From the NCBI RefSeq assembly GCF_900496995.4, contig NC_044029.1, positions 15,066,001 to 15,130,000 on the forward strand: a stretch of DNA of 64,000 bases, in the 5' to 3' direction. Within the stretch, counting starts at the first letter, position 1, and each line of letters begins with the position of its first letter. Origin of the DNA: Aquila chrysaetos chrysaetos (taxonomy: Eukaryota > Chordata > Aves > Accipitriformes > Accipitridae). The notes under the pieces were generated by a model, which saw nothing but the letters and a program-made list of their open reading frames with translations, made no database searches and had not been told where the DNA came from. Below are positions 12,401 to 26,654 of the stretch, piece after piece. The position numbers were made by a program, and so were the translations under genes.

Positions 12401-15400
12401 AAATTCAGAGGATTTACTCTATATATCGCCTCTCAAATCTTTCAGCTACCTTTGTCAGTGTGCTATGCATGTCCTAAATTTCTTATGCCACAAATACTCC
12501 AGATATCCGATATTCAACCTGTACTACTTCAGTACCTATTTCTTTCACAACGCTTTCCAGGTGAGAGCCCCTAGTTCAAAAGCATCTGGTTTAAGTATCG
12601 GGATGGTCTTCTCCAAAGAAGTAAATATGATGCATTGACCACAAAAGTAACAAGTGAAGTAAACAGCTCTCCCAAAAAGGGAATTTGTCTTAAAGGTTTG
12701 TTCTGTATTAGTCTTTTTTTAAAGTTTTTTATTAGTTGCTTACTTTCCCCATAAAATTTTGTAGCTAGCAATCCTGAAGTCTTAGATTTTAAGAAATAAA
12801 GTTTAAGAAACACTAATTTGACTGAAGTGATCAGTTGATAACTCTTGGATTTAGAAAACTACTATCTCAAATGAGTCAAGATTCCCCCCCTCTGTCTGTT
12901 AGCTTAACATACTTTGGTCCCCCACATTCAACTGCAGAAGCTTTCACAAATCGAACAGGTTGCAAGCCAACAGGTTCAATGCTCAAAGTGTTGTTTTCAA
13001 CAGCTTCCAGAACAGCTGAGGCCAACTGCAAGAGAAATTTAGAAAGCATTTAAAAACAGCTCCGTGTTATCCATTGCCTCAAAGCAGTGACATATTTCTT
13101 CTTCTGTAAAGTTAAGAACACCGAAAAAAATCAACTCACCAAACAGAAATTCAATTACAAATGAGATTTTGCTTTCATCGTGAGCAAGAGGTCCCATTTG
13201 CAGGCTCCGGTTTAAATTCTGCCCTCCGAATAACCCTGCCCTCCCTGAGGCAAGATAACTGCCTTTACAGCTGGGAATGTAGTCAAGCATGTTTGAAATG
13301 CTAACTGTATTTTCAGTCATTCCTCATAAGCCCAAATAGCACGTACATTTGTACATGCAGTGTTGTGTCAGAGACTGGATATGGCACAAACTTTGTTTAT
13401 TTAAAAAAATTGGTCCAATTTTATTGTGTTCTATGGAAACACAAAATGATGCAGCATGCTTCCTTATCTTGCAAAAAACAAGTAAATATCATGTCACTGT
13501 TTTTCAGCCAAAGATAGCTTTAGAAAGGTGTTCAAACAAGTAAGACTGAACAATATCTAGAAAAGCCAACATAATATAAATAAAAGCCAGTTGCAACTTT
13601 CAAACACTAGCCTAGTTAAAACATCATCTTCATGAAACAAAGCGCAACTTTGCTCAGGCTTTTTGTGTTAATTCTTTCTAAACACACAATCATAAGACAC
13701 TAGAAATATGCTCATTTTGCTTGACTGGACCCAACACTTGCCCAAGACTACTGTTTAAGCACGGACAAGTAATACCCATTACTTGATTTAAAAGAAGGTG
13801 CACTTTATGTTATTAGTGAAGTAATGCTGTGCCAAGGTTCCTTTCTACTGAGTAATAAAGATATTTTTCTATTGTACTTCAAATGTTTTAAAAACAGAAT
13901 GTTACTACTAAAATCATTCATATGAAATACTCTGCCATCTCCCAAAAGCAAAACACTACACACTTAACATGAGAGGCTACTGAGAGTAAATGTAATACTT
14001 CAACCATTCAGATAACTGCATTTCCAATTATTCAAAAACACAATACATGTGTAGTTTATTGTTTGGTTTAACTGCACATTAGTTTATCGATATTCAAGTG
14101 AAAACAGAAGTTGGTCACTATGCACTGCATCTGGAAACAATAACTGATATAACTGACAAGTGGTAGAAGCCTCATTCTTTCCTTAAGAGGAAATACAAAT
14201 CTACAGTAATAATATCACCACTGAAGCAGAAAAGAACAAAATGAAGTTGCTGGGAAAGACAACAGGATGGCCTACTTACACATACTGCAGAAGCAATTTA
14301 ATTCCCATAGTAACCAAGTAAACTTTTTAGTGGGAGAGGTTCATACGATGCTGTACAACAACGATAATGAACTGGTATACAATTAACTAAAAGACTGTGC
14401 ATGCTTATGGCCAGCAAGTAACAGTAGATGAAAAGCATGGGGAAAGAACACAACACCACATAAAAACAACAGATAAACATTGTGAAAAAAATACAGCATT
14501 TTCCATGCAAGGGTTTAATTTTATTGGGGGGGGGGGGGGGGAGAAATCAAGTCTGAGGGCCTTAAAATTTGTTATTCTTTTCTTAATAAAGATCTAAGAA
14601 TATGGTCACTTTCCCCTAGAGACTGATATCACAACTACAGCCTGTAAATGCTGCTTAAGAACAAAAACTAAGTAAAGCAGTTGGAGCTGGAATCAGTTCC
14701 ACTTTACTCCCAGGATGGGTAAAACTCCAGTCTTTCCTCTGTATAGGAGAGTGTGTGGGAATAACACGAGGGAAAAAAAGTGTCATAATTCATTTCATCT
14801 AAAACCACATTCCCAAACTGCCCCTGTTGAATCATATCAAGTAGCAAAGTCTAATTCTTGTAACTCAAACCTCTCTTCAAGAAAACACCCAGACTGTCCT
14901 TGCAGCCTGCTCTGACTGATACGAGAGAAAACTGGTCCACAAAATCAAATATATTGGTCTCTGCTGCCCCCTATATAAACACAAGACAGTGACAGGGCAC
15001 TATTTCTACAAAACAGTATCTTTGAAGTAACAGGAAAAAAACCATCATCCATTCCTACAAACATCAGATTCTGCCAGATAGGAGTAACATCTGAAGGAAT
15101 AGACTTTAAAAGGCCACATCTGGAACAGCGTAAATGAAATAGTGAAGAAAAAATGGTCATTTCAATATTCCAGACTAAACTTCAGCACTTCCCTGTAAAC
15201 CATCCCACTCTAATGAAACAAAAAATGGTTAAACTTCATATGAAAACATTTTTAATACAGTCTATTGGCTTCATGTAACATATTTAAGGGAAAAGCATCA
15301 GTGACCACATTTAGACTATTTCCATTACCTCACTTTTTGAGAAGGTTAAACATGGAAAAATATCTTCCCGATAAATTTTGTCCAAGAAAGGACATGTTCT

Positions 15401-18400
15401 GTCCATAGTAGGCTCATCCTTCCAAGATCTGAATTCATTGTACAAAGATAGGTCAGCCTAGAACACACACAAAGATTCACATATTTTAGTACTGCAATTA
15501 TCACACTAGTGTCTATCATTTGCAAATATCCACAAGTAAATAATGAGCATTAAAACTAAATGCTTTCCATTGCACTATGAAAGAATGCTATTGTGCCCCA
15601 GCTATGAACACCTTATTAAATCCACTTTCCTAAGACTGTAAATATAAACAAATCAAAATATATCATTTTCAAGACACAGAGGTAATGCATTCACTGGTCA
15701 CCACAACACCAGGGACAAGCTAATTACCTCTCCCCCATTTCCTAAGCTTCCAGGATAGCTTTGAAAAACTTAAGTGATTAACAGAAAAAAGCCAAAAAAT
15801 AGATTTTCTTCTTACTGTATCTTCATTACAGTATTTTCATCCATCTCCATTTCTGTAAGTTACAGAGAAGCAGAGAAATCTAAAGAAAACAACTGCAATC
15901 CTAGACATCTTATACATTCACCCTGCATCTGAACATAACATACTGCTATCCAAACGCTAAAAGAACATACACATTTAACACACTAATATATTAACACAGG
16001 AAAACAGGAATTCAATATACAAAACAATTAAAACTATACTCTTATTCTTCATTTTTCACCTTTGTGCCCAAACTCTCTCCTACACCATGCTACAACAGGA
16101 AGGTAAGAATACTCCCTGGGCATGATTTATGAGCCTGCTCCCCCACAGCTCCTCTCATCAATGGAGAAATACTAAAACACGCTATTAAATCACACTAAGA
16201 GTAAGCATGCTCTGGGTTAAGAAGAGATGGTTTTATCTGCTTTGAAAACACCTTGTTTTGTCATCTCCATGTTGAGATTAGGTTAGCAGTGGGAAGGCAC
16301 CTATCCAGTCTGGCATTCAGGAGACTGGTACTAGGTCACTATTAAAATCCAGGTTTGCGTTATGGGACAGCCTGTCCCATGGGCTGGCAACCCACCAACA
16401 GCTGGAGCACACTGAGGTACTCCCAGAGCACATCATTTGGTTTAGGGTTACTGATCACAGGCACCAACGCTGCTCCAAGACGTGAACCAAGCAGAGTGGG
16501 GACGACTGCTTCTGATGCATATTCCTAATCCAATGTAAAAGACTAATGCCAGTCCCCAATGGGATATGCAACACCATCCTCAGACTGGTTCTGACATTCT
16601 GCTGACACAGACTTCAGCACCTTTCCCCTCCAACTGGTTAAATCCCTTTCTTGTACTATAGCAGATCTATACTCCTAAAATCCAAACCTAAAGCTATAGA
16701 AAGGGATGTACACTGCAGGCCAAAGATAAGCCAGGATGTAATTTTAAAATTTTGTAATAATAAAAACAAATAATGTAGATGAGATAATGACAGAGGGAAA
16801 ATAATGTATGCCAAAAATGGAAAATAATTTATTTTTAATCCTACTACAAAGATCAGTACACTGCTGTCCTGGGTTTGGCTGGGATAGAGTTAGTTTTCAC
16901 AAGAAGCTGGGAGGGGGCACAGCCAGGATAGCTGACCCAAACTAGCCAAAGGGATATTCAATACCATATGACATCATGCTCAGTACATAATCGAAGGCGC
17001 CGGCATGGATCACGGCTCAGGAATGGGCTGAGCATCGGGTTCCAGGTAGTGAGCAATTGCATCGTGCATCACTCGCTTTATACATTCTTTTATTGGTATT
17101 ATTGGTATTATTACTTCTTCTCTCCTTGTGCTGTCCTATTAAACTGTCCTTATCTCAACCCACAAGGTTTTACCTTTTTCTTCTGATTCTCCTCCCCATC
17201 CCACTGGGGGGAGTGAGCGAGTGAGTGGCCACATGGTGCTTTGTCGACAGCTGGTCTTAAACCAGGACAACTGCTTTGAACCAAGCTCTTTCAGTCTTTT
17301 GTTCTTTCCCCATGCATTACCCCTTCTCTGAGCTCCCAGCATTTGCCATTCTTTTACATATATATTTTGGGGAGTTCTTCTGTCATTTTTGTTGTGTTGG
17401 TTTTGTTTGTTTGTTTTTCGCGAAAAAGAACCTACAAAAATTAGACTAGCAAATTTGTTTTCCATTAGAGCTACTTGCCTTACACTCAGGTACAATCAGG
17501 AACAACCATCTTAATTAAGCTAGTCCATAAATGTTCTGGTTGCTAAGCCACCAACCTCATTGTACAAATGAAATTCAATAGGTGTAACTTGCTCCCTAAA
17601 GAAACATTTCCCATACCTTAAAACCCGTCTCAGGTCTGGCTTTAAAACGAATACAATCAAGACATATCAGCAGGAAAAAAGCCATTTTTGATTTGTACTA
17701 TACTGTTCTAAAAATTAAGATGCATTTCTTGTTAACTTGGTTATTTTCTAGATTTAACTCGATTTCCCTCAAATCTGCAATTTATAAAGAAGCTGCCGTG
17801 AAAAAACAGCTCAGTGAATATAGCCTGATGCTCTTCCTTTCCAATCTACACTGTTACATGTGTATCTCCTCCCTGCCTTTACTTGCACTTTCACTAGATC
17901 AAAGTTTTGATTACCTGCAATTAAATATACAGCCAATTGTATTAATAATTCTAGTTTATTTTTTAATGTTTTCATTTTACAGTAAAATACACCATCAGAG
18001 AAACATTTCCGCTCTTTGAGCAACACTGATGCATTTATCAGCATTTACGCTGAGTGGATGCTACCTGCCTGCCTAAGATCCAGGCAGCTATTCAGCTAAA
18101 CCCTGTTAATACCTAAATTAATTAGACACGTCTACTTATCCTAGAGATTACTCCCACACGGTAGGAAATATTTCTCTGGGATGTTGGCACCTTTCTGCCA
18201 TTTAGGGCAGACAGATACTCTAACTCCGTCTACATTCCACAAAGAAACCCGAGAGTTGACATGTATTCACAGCCAGCTCCATCCAACATCTCAAAATGCA
18301 AAGCTCCGGGTGGCAGACTCTCCGTAGGAGTCCAAAGCTATGCTCCCCACACCACAAGGCCACTACATACCCCTGAGCAAGGGTACTCTCTGCCCCCCTT

Positions 18401-20203
18401 TTGAAGCCAAGTCACTCAAAATCAGAAGAACAACATGCAAAGGGTAACCTAACTCAGCGGCAAGAACAATTATTAAGAAGGGGGCAGAAGCAGGTTTTCA
18501 GACCCAGCTCCCAGAAATGTAAAAACATTTACCTTAGACCAACAATAAAGAAAAGCAGTAAACAAAACCACAAAGCATTGGATAACAAAAGCAGTAGGGA
18601 AGGCATGTCTCCCCTGCTTAAAAGTATGGTCTAACTACCATGCCAGAGGCAGTCTTGCTTCCTTCACCCCATGTTGCCCTCCATTAAATAAATACTCCTA
18701 CTCAGAAGAGAGATAGAAAGACTCAAGTCCCAGTGAATAGAAAATCCGTGTGTTTCTTACTGATTCCCTGGGCTGTCACTGGAAGAAATAGTCACCATTT
18801 CTGAGCAGCCTCGATCAGCCTCAAAGTGTCTCCTTATGCAGCCAACAAAAAGGAGGAGAATGAACTAAAGAAAAATGTCAGGCAGACTGGACCTTCTGCA
18901 GCCTGTCCTTCACATTCACCACTTCCTCTCCACAAGAAATTGAGGCAAAATGGATTTTTCCCCTCACTCTTGCCTGACACTGAAAAATTTCATTGAGTCA
19001 TGACCTCAGTGTGATGCTTACAAAGCAACTGGATTCCATCCCGGCTCTCCCCTTTCCTGAAGGGCAGCAAGGATTCAGTTTTTATAAGGAAAACATCCTG
19101 GGTGCCACTGAAAGTGGGCAGGCAGGATATAAAGCTTTTTTTTTTTTTTTTTGTCTGTGAAGCCTAAGTATGAAACAGAAACTGGAAAATGCCTTTATTT
19201 TCTAGATTTATAGCAAAAAGATGTATATTATAAATACACTTAATAATGACTGGCAAAACAAAGTACAAAAATGGCCACTGTGAATCACATTAAAGATCCA
19301 GTTAGCCTGTTACCCCTCTGACAATGGCCAGCAGTCACAGAGCTGGCTGCAAAGCAGTATAAGAAGACAGACAGTGACATATCTTCATTTTACAGCCTCC
19401 CAACTTCTAGCAATCTGTAGTTAAAGAAGTTTCCTAAGCCAAATGTCGTATCTATCTTCTATATACCTTGACAGGCTTTTCTTCTGTCACTTTGCGTGAC
19501 TACATTTTGAACACATTCATATTTTTAATCTTGCTGCCTTGTGACAATGAGTTGTAAAGTTTCATTATGTACTGACTGAAAATTATTTTCCTTTTAGCTT
19601 CCAGAGTTTTCTTACGACAAGAAATCATTAATATTTGTTCACCATTCATCTTCCCTATGTCACTGTGACTGTATAGATTTTTGTTCTACCTCAGGTGTCT
19701 GTCTCTACAAATACTTCCATAGGTTTGACCATCTAATGTCACACTTCAAAATATGAGACATTTTCATTATGTCCTTTCTGAGATGAAGATATCATAGCTG
19801 CATGCACACACACATTTACTATGTGTTTACACAGCAGTATAATGCTTTTTCTTTTGCTATTTATTCCTTTCCTAACAACTCCTAAGGCTCTGTCAGTCTT
19901 AGACCATCACTGAACACTGAAATGCTGTTTTCAGAGAATTATCCACAAGTACACTACTTTTTTTTTCCCCAGGACAATGTAGCTATTTTTAAGTCCAAAA
20001 CTGCATGTCTGCTAGAGTTGCAATTTTTCCCTAGATGCCTTACTTCCCATTTATTGTTTTTTAATTTCATCTGCTGTTCTACTAACCACTCAGTATCGTA
20101 AGACCCTTCTCAACTCTTTGGTAACTTTTTGCTACTATCATTCCAAGGACTCAAGCACCAACTTGTTCTTCATTATTTCCCCATTTTTCAATTACATGAG
20201 TAG

Positions 20204-20242
<39 letters not shown>

Positions 20243-20452
20243 CAGGCTCCTCTGGAACTCCAGTGGTAACTCTCCTCCTGTTTTCTAATACATCATTGAT
20301 TCTGTCTTTTCCCTAGTCTCTTTCACCCATTATTGATCTATAAAATGACTCTTCCTCTTTTATATGACAGTTTATGAAATGTTTATGAACATTTATGAAC
20401 TTTCAGTGATGGACTTGTAAAAAGCCACCAGGACTTATTCAGTTATACTGTA

Positions 20453-20483
<31 letters not shown>

Positions 20484-23400
20484 CCCATCTTCAAATCTTA
20501 TCTCACCTTCCCTTAATGATGTAAAGGTAAACAAGACTTGGAAAAATCACCACCTATTCATATGTAAGAAAAATTTTCTTTCATTAATGAAAAATATCTG
20601 TAAAATAGTATTACATGAAGATTTAATATATACTAGATTTACTGTGAGTAAAACAAAACAATAAAGCCAACTTATCAGCAAAAAAAGGACAATCCTTGTA
20701 CTGTTACCTCTTTACAGTCTTTTACAATTGGCTGCATCATGGTAAGGTCCTGATGACTGCCGCCCATAGCACTGCTTGTACTCTTGTTTCTTGCATGGCC
20801 TTTCTTAAAAGGAGTTTTTCCACCAGACTGAAACTCCTTAGTTGGAGATGTTGGTGAAGTAGACAGTACTAGTGTTTTCAATGCTGCTACTTCAGCCTGG
20901 AGGACGTCAATCTTGGGGGGTGGGGAGAAATAAAGTCATTAACAAACAAAATATTGTATTAGGCTATGAATACGTTAAATCATTTAACAAAATTTCCAGT
21001 TATCTTGGTCCAAATCAAGACTTCACCTTCCAACAGTACTAACACACAGATGCCTGTGCAATTGCATACTGTAGTAACACTGGCTTCCTACGCACCTTGC
21101 TTGCTACCTGATACGATGCCAAAACGCCAGCCGTGTCCATAGGTGCTAGCTAAGAATACGTCAAGGCGACACAACTTAGTATGTATTTTAATAACGTATA
21201 CAAATAATGCTCTATTTACATCTTTGATTCACACTTTAGATTTATAACCATGTGAAAAGACAAAGCAAGCTGGAAAAAACTCACCTTTCCTTGTGCTTCT
21301 TTTAACTGTTTTTCTGCTGCAGCTTGTTTGACATTAGCTTCTTTAACCATTTTGTGTGCCTCCTATAAAAAATGTTTAGCTAGTATAAATACTTCACACA
21401 AATTTACAATATCCAGTTTAAAAAAAACAACTAAGGACATACTTTTGCTTCACAAAAACTACTTGTGAATAGTAAGTTATGCAAGTCTGAAATTAAATAG
21501 TTACATACCAAAAAATACCTACAAATCTATCATTTGGATTCATCACTGGCCTACCAAGTTTCTTCTCCTTTTCCTGAGCCCAGATTCAGAAATTCAGCAA
21601 GTCCACCCACCCCGCTCCAGCAGGAACAATACCTGTCATGAACTCCAGGCTCCAGTCACGCTTCGGTTGCTGACAAGTCAAGTTCCTTGACCCCCAAGAG
21701 AAAGACTCAACCAGTAGCAACAAAAGCAACATGGGCACAGTAGCACATTCAAAAGAACTTCTCCCTTCTTCTAGCCAGAATAACCAGTTTTAGTCAACTG
21801 TAAATTTCTGCATGAAGGAACCAGTCAAACAACTATGAAGACTAAATTCTTACCATCAATAAAACAAAACAACAGCTGAAAAATAGTGTGTGGATTAATA
21901 AACACTTTGTAAGTAGAACAGAAAAAGCACTAAAGATCAATCCAAGTAAAGAAACAAGGCTAAGCCAATAAAGAAGAAAGCACAAAAGGACTGGGGATTT
22001 TTTTAAACATCTTTTTACCTCATACCTCTAAGCCTTTTGTCTGCATAATGTATTTGTTTAGGCTCTGATCCAGCAATTTGCGCCTGTGATCAAATTACAG
22101 TTCTCACTTGATACTTACTGAGGGTAACAAAGATTGAAAGATCAGGGCCACCAACTAAATTACTTGGGATAGGATCCTTCTCATATCTGTAAAGCGCCTA
22201 GCACATATCTGGACGCTATATAAATAAAACAAAAAAGTTCATACATCATCATACCAAAAGATCTGGCTCCCACTAGCATACAACACAGCTGTATAATATG
22301 GGTTTATAAAATTCTCTTAAGTAACAACAGACACATGCAGGAATGGGAACATACACATTTATACAATGTGTACAAATACATTTAACATTGACCATGCAGT
22401 TTCTGCTTAGTGATGCACCTCTGAAAGCAAAGCATGTTACAGTGCTATTACAGTGTAATAATGTAATATATACACCCAGCTGTGCAAAACAAGTCTCGAT
22501 CCTCCACTGGGATGCATTAATACAAACTTCAGCATATCCACTTATATGGTCACTGAGATTAGTGGGATTCAGAATAGAACATGAATTCAAGGGCTGTAGA
22601 AATCACTACAAAAATCAAGAAATTCAACACCGTTTTGTTAGGGCCTCTTAGTGAAATCAAATCACAACAGAAAATTCAAATGACATGCCCACAACAGTTC
22701 TGAAAAATTAAAACTCAAACAATTATTACTAATACACTGTATTTCAAATATAGCTTTAACAAATTGATACATTGTTCTAAGTTATGAAGTGTCATTAATA
22801 TAAAATTTCATTGATCATTTTTATTCCTCTACAGTTAAAATATCTGCCCAACATTTTCCTCCCCGCCCCCAACATACACAAGTATTTATGCTAAAAAGTA
22901 CCTTTCCCATCTCCCATTTATTCTCTACACACAGGAACTGCTTAACATTTTAAGTAACTTTGCCCTGCCAGGATGATGAAATAACATGCGTTGCCAACCC
23001 ACAGAGCAGTTTGTAATTTAATTTTTGAATGTCAGTACTTTCAAGGTTTTAATAGCACTTTTATACCAATACAACATCACAGGTTTAAATACTGCTTCTA
23101 AAACATACCTAATGTTGTATCTTTATGCATATACTGAAAACCAATACTTATGATTTGGTAAACATACAAATCATCTCCGGATTATGAAATTTTTTCTGAC
23201 AGTTATAGGTATCACAGTTTAGCCTCTAGGTTTTCCTATATATATTCCTATGATTAAAATGAGAACTAATCCTGCTTCAAGAATGGATTTAAGATTTTTT
23301 TCTGTGTAATACAAGCTCACAATCTTTGCTGGCTCTACTGCCTTTTTCTCAAATGAAAAGGTCCCACTTAAAGTTCAGGCTTCTCACTTGCTAACCAGGT

Positions 23401-25634
23401 TCCACTCTGGTGCACCACTCGGTATCAATGTTTCTTTTAAAGTTTGTGGGAGTAGAATGCTGCCAGACCCAAAATTCAGAAGCTGAAAGTATGGTTAAGT
23501 TATGTACTTACTACCTCCATTGATCTGGAACTACGTTACTTTTTTATTTAGTCACCATGGCAACCCCAAATTTAGCTCTTATCTAGATAGCCTTGTTGTC
23601 AGACAGAGAAGCTGTCTCAAAATAGTTATGCCAAAAAATAAGCCTAAATAGTTTTAAGCTTTCTGATACATTTTCCTTATTTTCTTCTTTCAGTCTCTAG
23701 GCAGACTGACAAACTAAACGAGGTCTCTTTCATCTAAGTGAAAAATCTACTGCTTGCTCTTAAGCCTCTACTTCAACACACCCAGATCTTCAGGACAGAA
23801 ATCCCTTTATAAGCTTATTGCAGAAAAATTCAGCATACAATATACTGATTCTATATAAAACATCTGGCTCAGCTTCCTTTAAGTATATCACATCGAAGAC
23901 TCCAACAAACCTCAAACAGACTAGCTGTAAGTTCTTCCAATTCCTGTCCAAGTTGATCTCGCACTTTAGAAAGCCTTTCACATTCTTCATCTTTTAACTT
24001 CAGCTCCTATGGAAAATTGAAAGTTATTTATTCTGACTTAGAGTAGTAATTTGGCCTTTTTAAGCTAATACCACAGAGAGGAGGGAGAAAAAGAAAAAAA
24101 AAAAAAATCAGAGGAACATAAAACCTTTGCTAAACAAAGCCTGTCAAAAAATTAACCTTAACGCTAGAAGCAATTAAATTAATGCTGCACATACATAGCT
24201 ATTTCTTCCTGCTATTCGGAAATATACCAGGCCAATCTAAAATGTCTCTAAGCTAGACATCAGCATTTCCAAAATACTCTGAGGGAAAAAAAAACTTTTC
24301 TCCTGAAAGTGTAGAAGACTAAAGTCACTTAAAATATAGATCAAATTAATTATTGGGACAGACAGAATACCAGTTCTGTTTACCCATTCCTTAACAGACA
24401 TTTAAAGAAAATAATCCTTTTTTAAAAACAAACAAACAAAAAATACTTTGTCTCAAGACAATCCACAATTCCAAAAGAATCTTACAACATATTTTACTAC
24501 AAATATTCTCCTGCGGATCTCCTTACAACTAACACAATTCCAAAATCATACAGTAATTATATCCTTGCTCTTGTTTATGCAGATATATAAATCAAAGCAA
24601 CTTAATGAAATTCAAAATGTTATTTGTCTACAGCGCTAAAATTTGAGTGAAGAAGGCCTGACCATACCACTTTTACAGTAAGATTTTCACAGATTTGACT
24701 CATGCCTGATCTCACCTGTACTGTCCCAAGTCTGAGGGAAAAGTGGGGTAATTTACAGAGAAGTACAAAAAGTTCAACAAGGAATTTGAAAAAGCTCCTC
24801 TTCCCTTCCCCAACCATTAAACTCTGGAATCTCTTGCAAGAAACAGGATGGAGAGAAAAAAATAAGGGAAAGGAAAGCAGCAGACAGCCCGTTCTGACCT
24901 TTCAAGCATTTTTTTTTTTTTTGGCCATAACTCCCCTTCCACCCCCATTAGTTCTTCCTCCTCTCCTTTTCCCCCTGCCAAGCTAGCTATTACACTATCA
25001 TTGCTCCTGAAATGAGGGACCCAAGCCTGCCACTGACATTTAAAGACTCCAAATACAATCTAGCAATGATTTGCTTTGAAAACCTCCAGAAACCAGTAAA
25101 CAGCTGCCTTCAGAAAACTCTGGGAGGCCAGTCACTGGAGAGTCATAAAAAGGCCTAAATGGCAGCTTCCCTTGTGTTTCTGGGAGGTGGTTAGTATTTC
25201 TCCCAAAGTGTACATGACTGAGTAATGTTGTACACAACGACGTGGAAATGATCTTGCCTTGCTGCATGCTGATACTAGGTCTTGCTCTCAATTTCTGCAG
25301 TGAAACTGGCAATAGATTCTCCTCTAAGGTGAAGGGTCCTGTTTGTCTTCAGCTCCTAAATTTCACAAGTGTTTAAGGCTGTTCTAAACTCTTTCAGTAT
25401 CAAAGGCATTATTTGTCCCTTCTTCTATATGGTTTTAACTTCAGACATTTTGATTTATTTTTAGTCCAGTTTGTTTGATTTTTTTTTTATTTTTTTGCTT
25501 TCCATATGCAACCTTTTAACTATTTTTAAAACTACTGCTTAAATGATGGGTTTTTTCCCCAAACATGGTATTTCTCAAATAGTACTCAACTCTTACTTCC
25601 TAGCTACTATTCTGCACACAGTGGCATCTCTCTC

Positions 25635-25666
<32 letters not shown>

Positions 25667-26623
25667 GAAAATAGCTACAGATGGAAGAAAGAAAAGGAAA
25701 AAGTAATACAAAAAGCCAAAGAGAAAAAAAAAATACTGGAAAAAATAAGGGGTTAAAAAAGAAAAGGGAAACAAACTTTAATTTTGTATTGGTTTAAAGT
25801 ACTTCCCATATAAAGTATGGTTCTTAATAAGGAAATGAAAGATTCTGATGCAAAATGCTTAAAGCTCAAGTTTCATGTGTTCCTATAAATGCAGAGAATA
25901 CATCAATACATTTCCTTTGGTTTACTTCACTGATTTGCAAGGAAAATGCTACATATACATCAATAAATCTTAAAAGGATGTTATATTAATATTCAGGTCA
26001 AGAGTCATCAAACTCACAATGAAGGTAGAACTACCCCTTCTTCACTTTTGGGGCTTGGTGAACCCCCTTGGTTCACTTTTGGGCTACCACTATCAATACA
26101 CTATTTTAAGTAAAATGGTTACAGTTTTGCCTGCAACTGGAAAGATTAGGGGGGGGTTAGATTAAAATTCAGGTAGACAAGTAAAGCTGCGTAATGAAAA
26201 CAAAAAGGAGACAACACCAGGCAGTCTACTATGCATGGCTGCTTAGCGAGATTTGTCAAACACTGGGCAAGCTTCCATGACACGATTCAGGAGGAACATA
26301 ATATAACACAATATTTTGCCAAGCAAGTTTAATAGCTCAGATTTTTTAAGCAGGGTAGAAATAAAAAGTGCCCAAAGCAAAAAGCTTAGCAGTTATTAGA
26401 AACATTACTACTGCCTGTGTCTTAAAGGCATTACTGGAGACTTCCCAGCCATTCACAATATAGCGGCAGAAAAGACAACTGCGTGTGCTAGACTAACCAT
26501 CCATGCTGCAGTCCTTCCCACATTACTGTTCTGAAAAAGTAACTACATGAAGAAGATAAGCTAGTGTAAAGCACAACACACAGTTACCGAAGTAGATAAT
26601 AAGAAAAATTTAACTTGCAGGGG

Positions 26624-26654
<31 letters not shown>

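Larger units (their letters stand above)
6496..12912 (-). other. RAB3IP introns between exons 7 and 10 (short exons aside)
   Basis: Intronic sequence at 6496-9229, 9300-9406 and 9507-12912. It is AT-rich, with A runs at 8143-8162 and 8571-8590. I see no other gene or recognisable transposon. Reading frames on the plus strand here are short and lack family features. Confidence 0.6.
15458..20707 (-). other. RAB3IP intron with solo LTR and old CR1
   Basis: A 5.25-kb intron between coding exons 5 and 6. It contains a solo LTR (16865-17269) and an ancient CR1 relic (about 19440-20450), listed separately, plus T runs at 19136-19152 and 20453-20478 and an A33 run at 20207-20239. The remainder, 17.3-19.4 kb, shows no recognised feature. 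Confidence 0.6.

Noticed and set aside
20675-20707. Continuation of the RAB3IP exon frame past 20708 ([10 protein letters not shown])
   Set aside because: This is read-through of the splice donor GTAACA; the next exon restores the family sequence at 15457.
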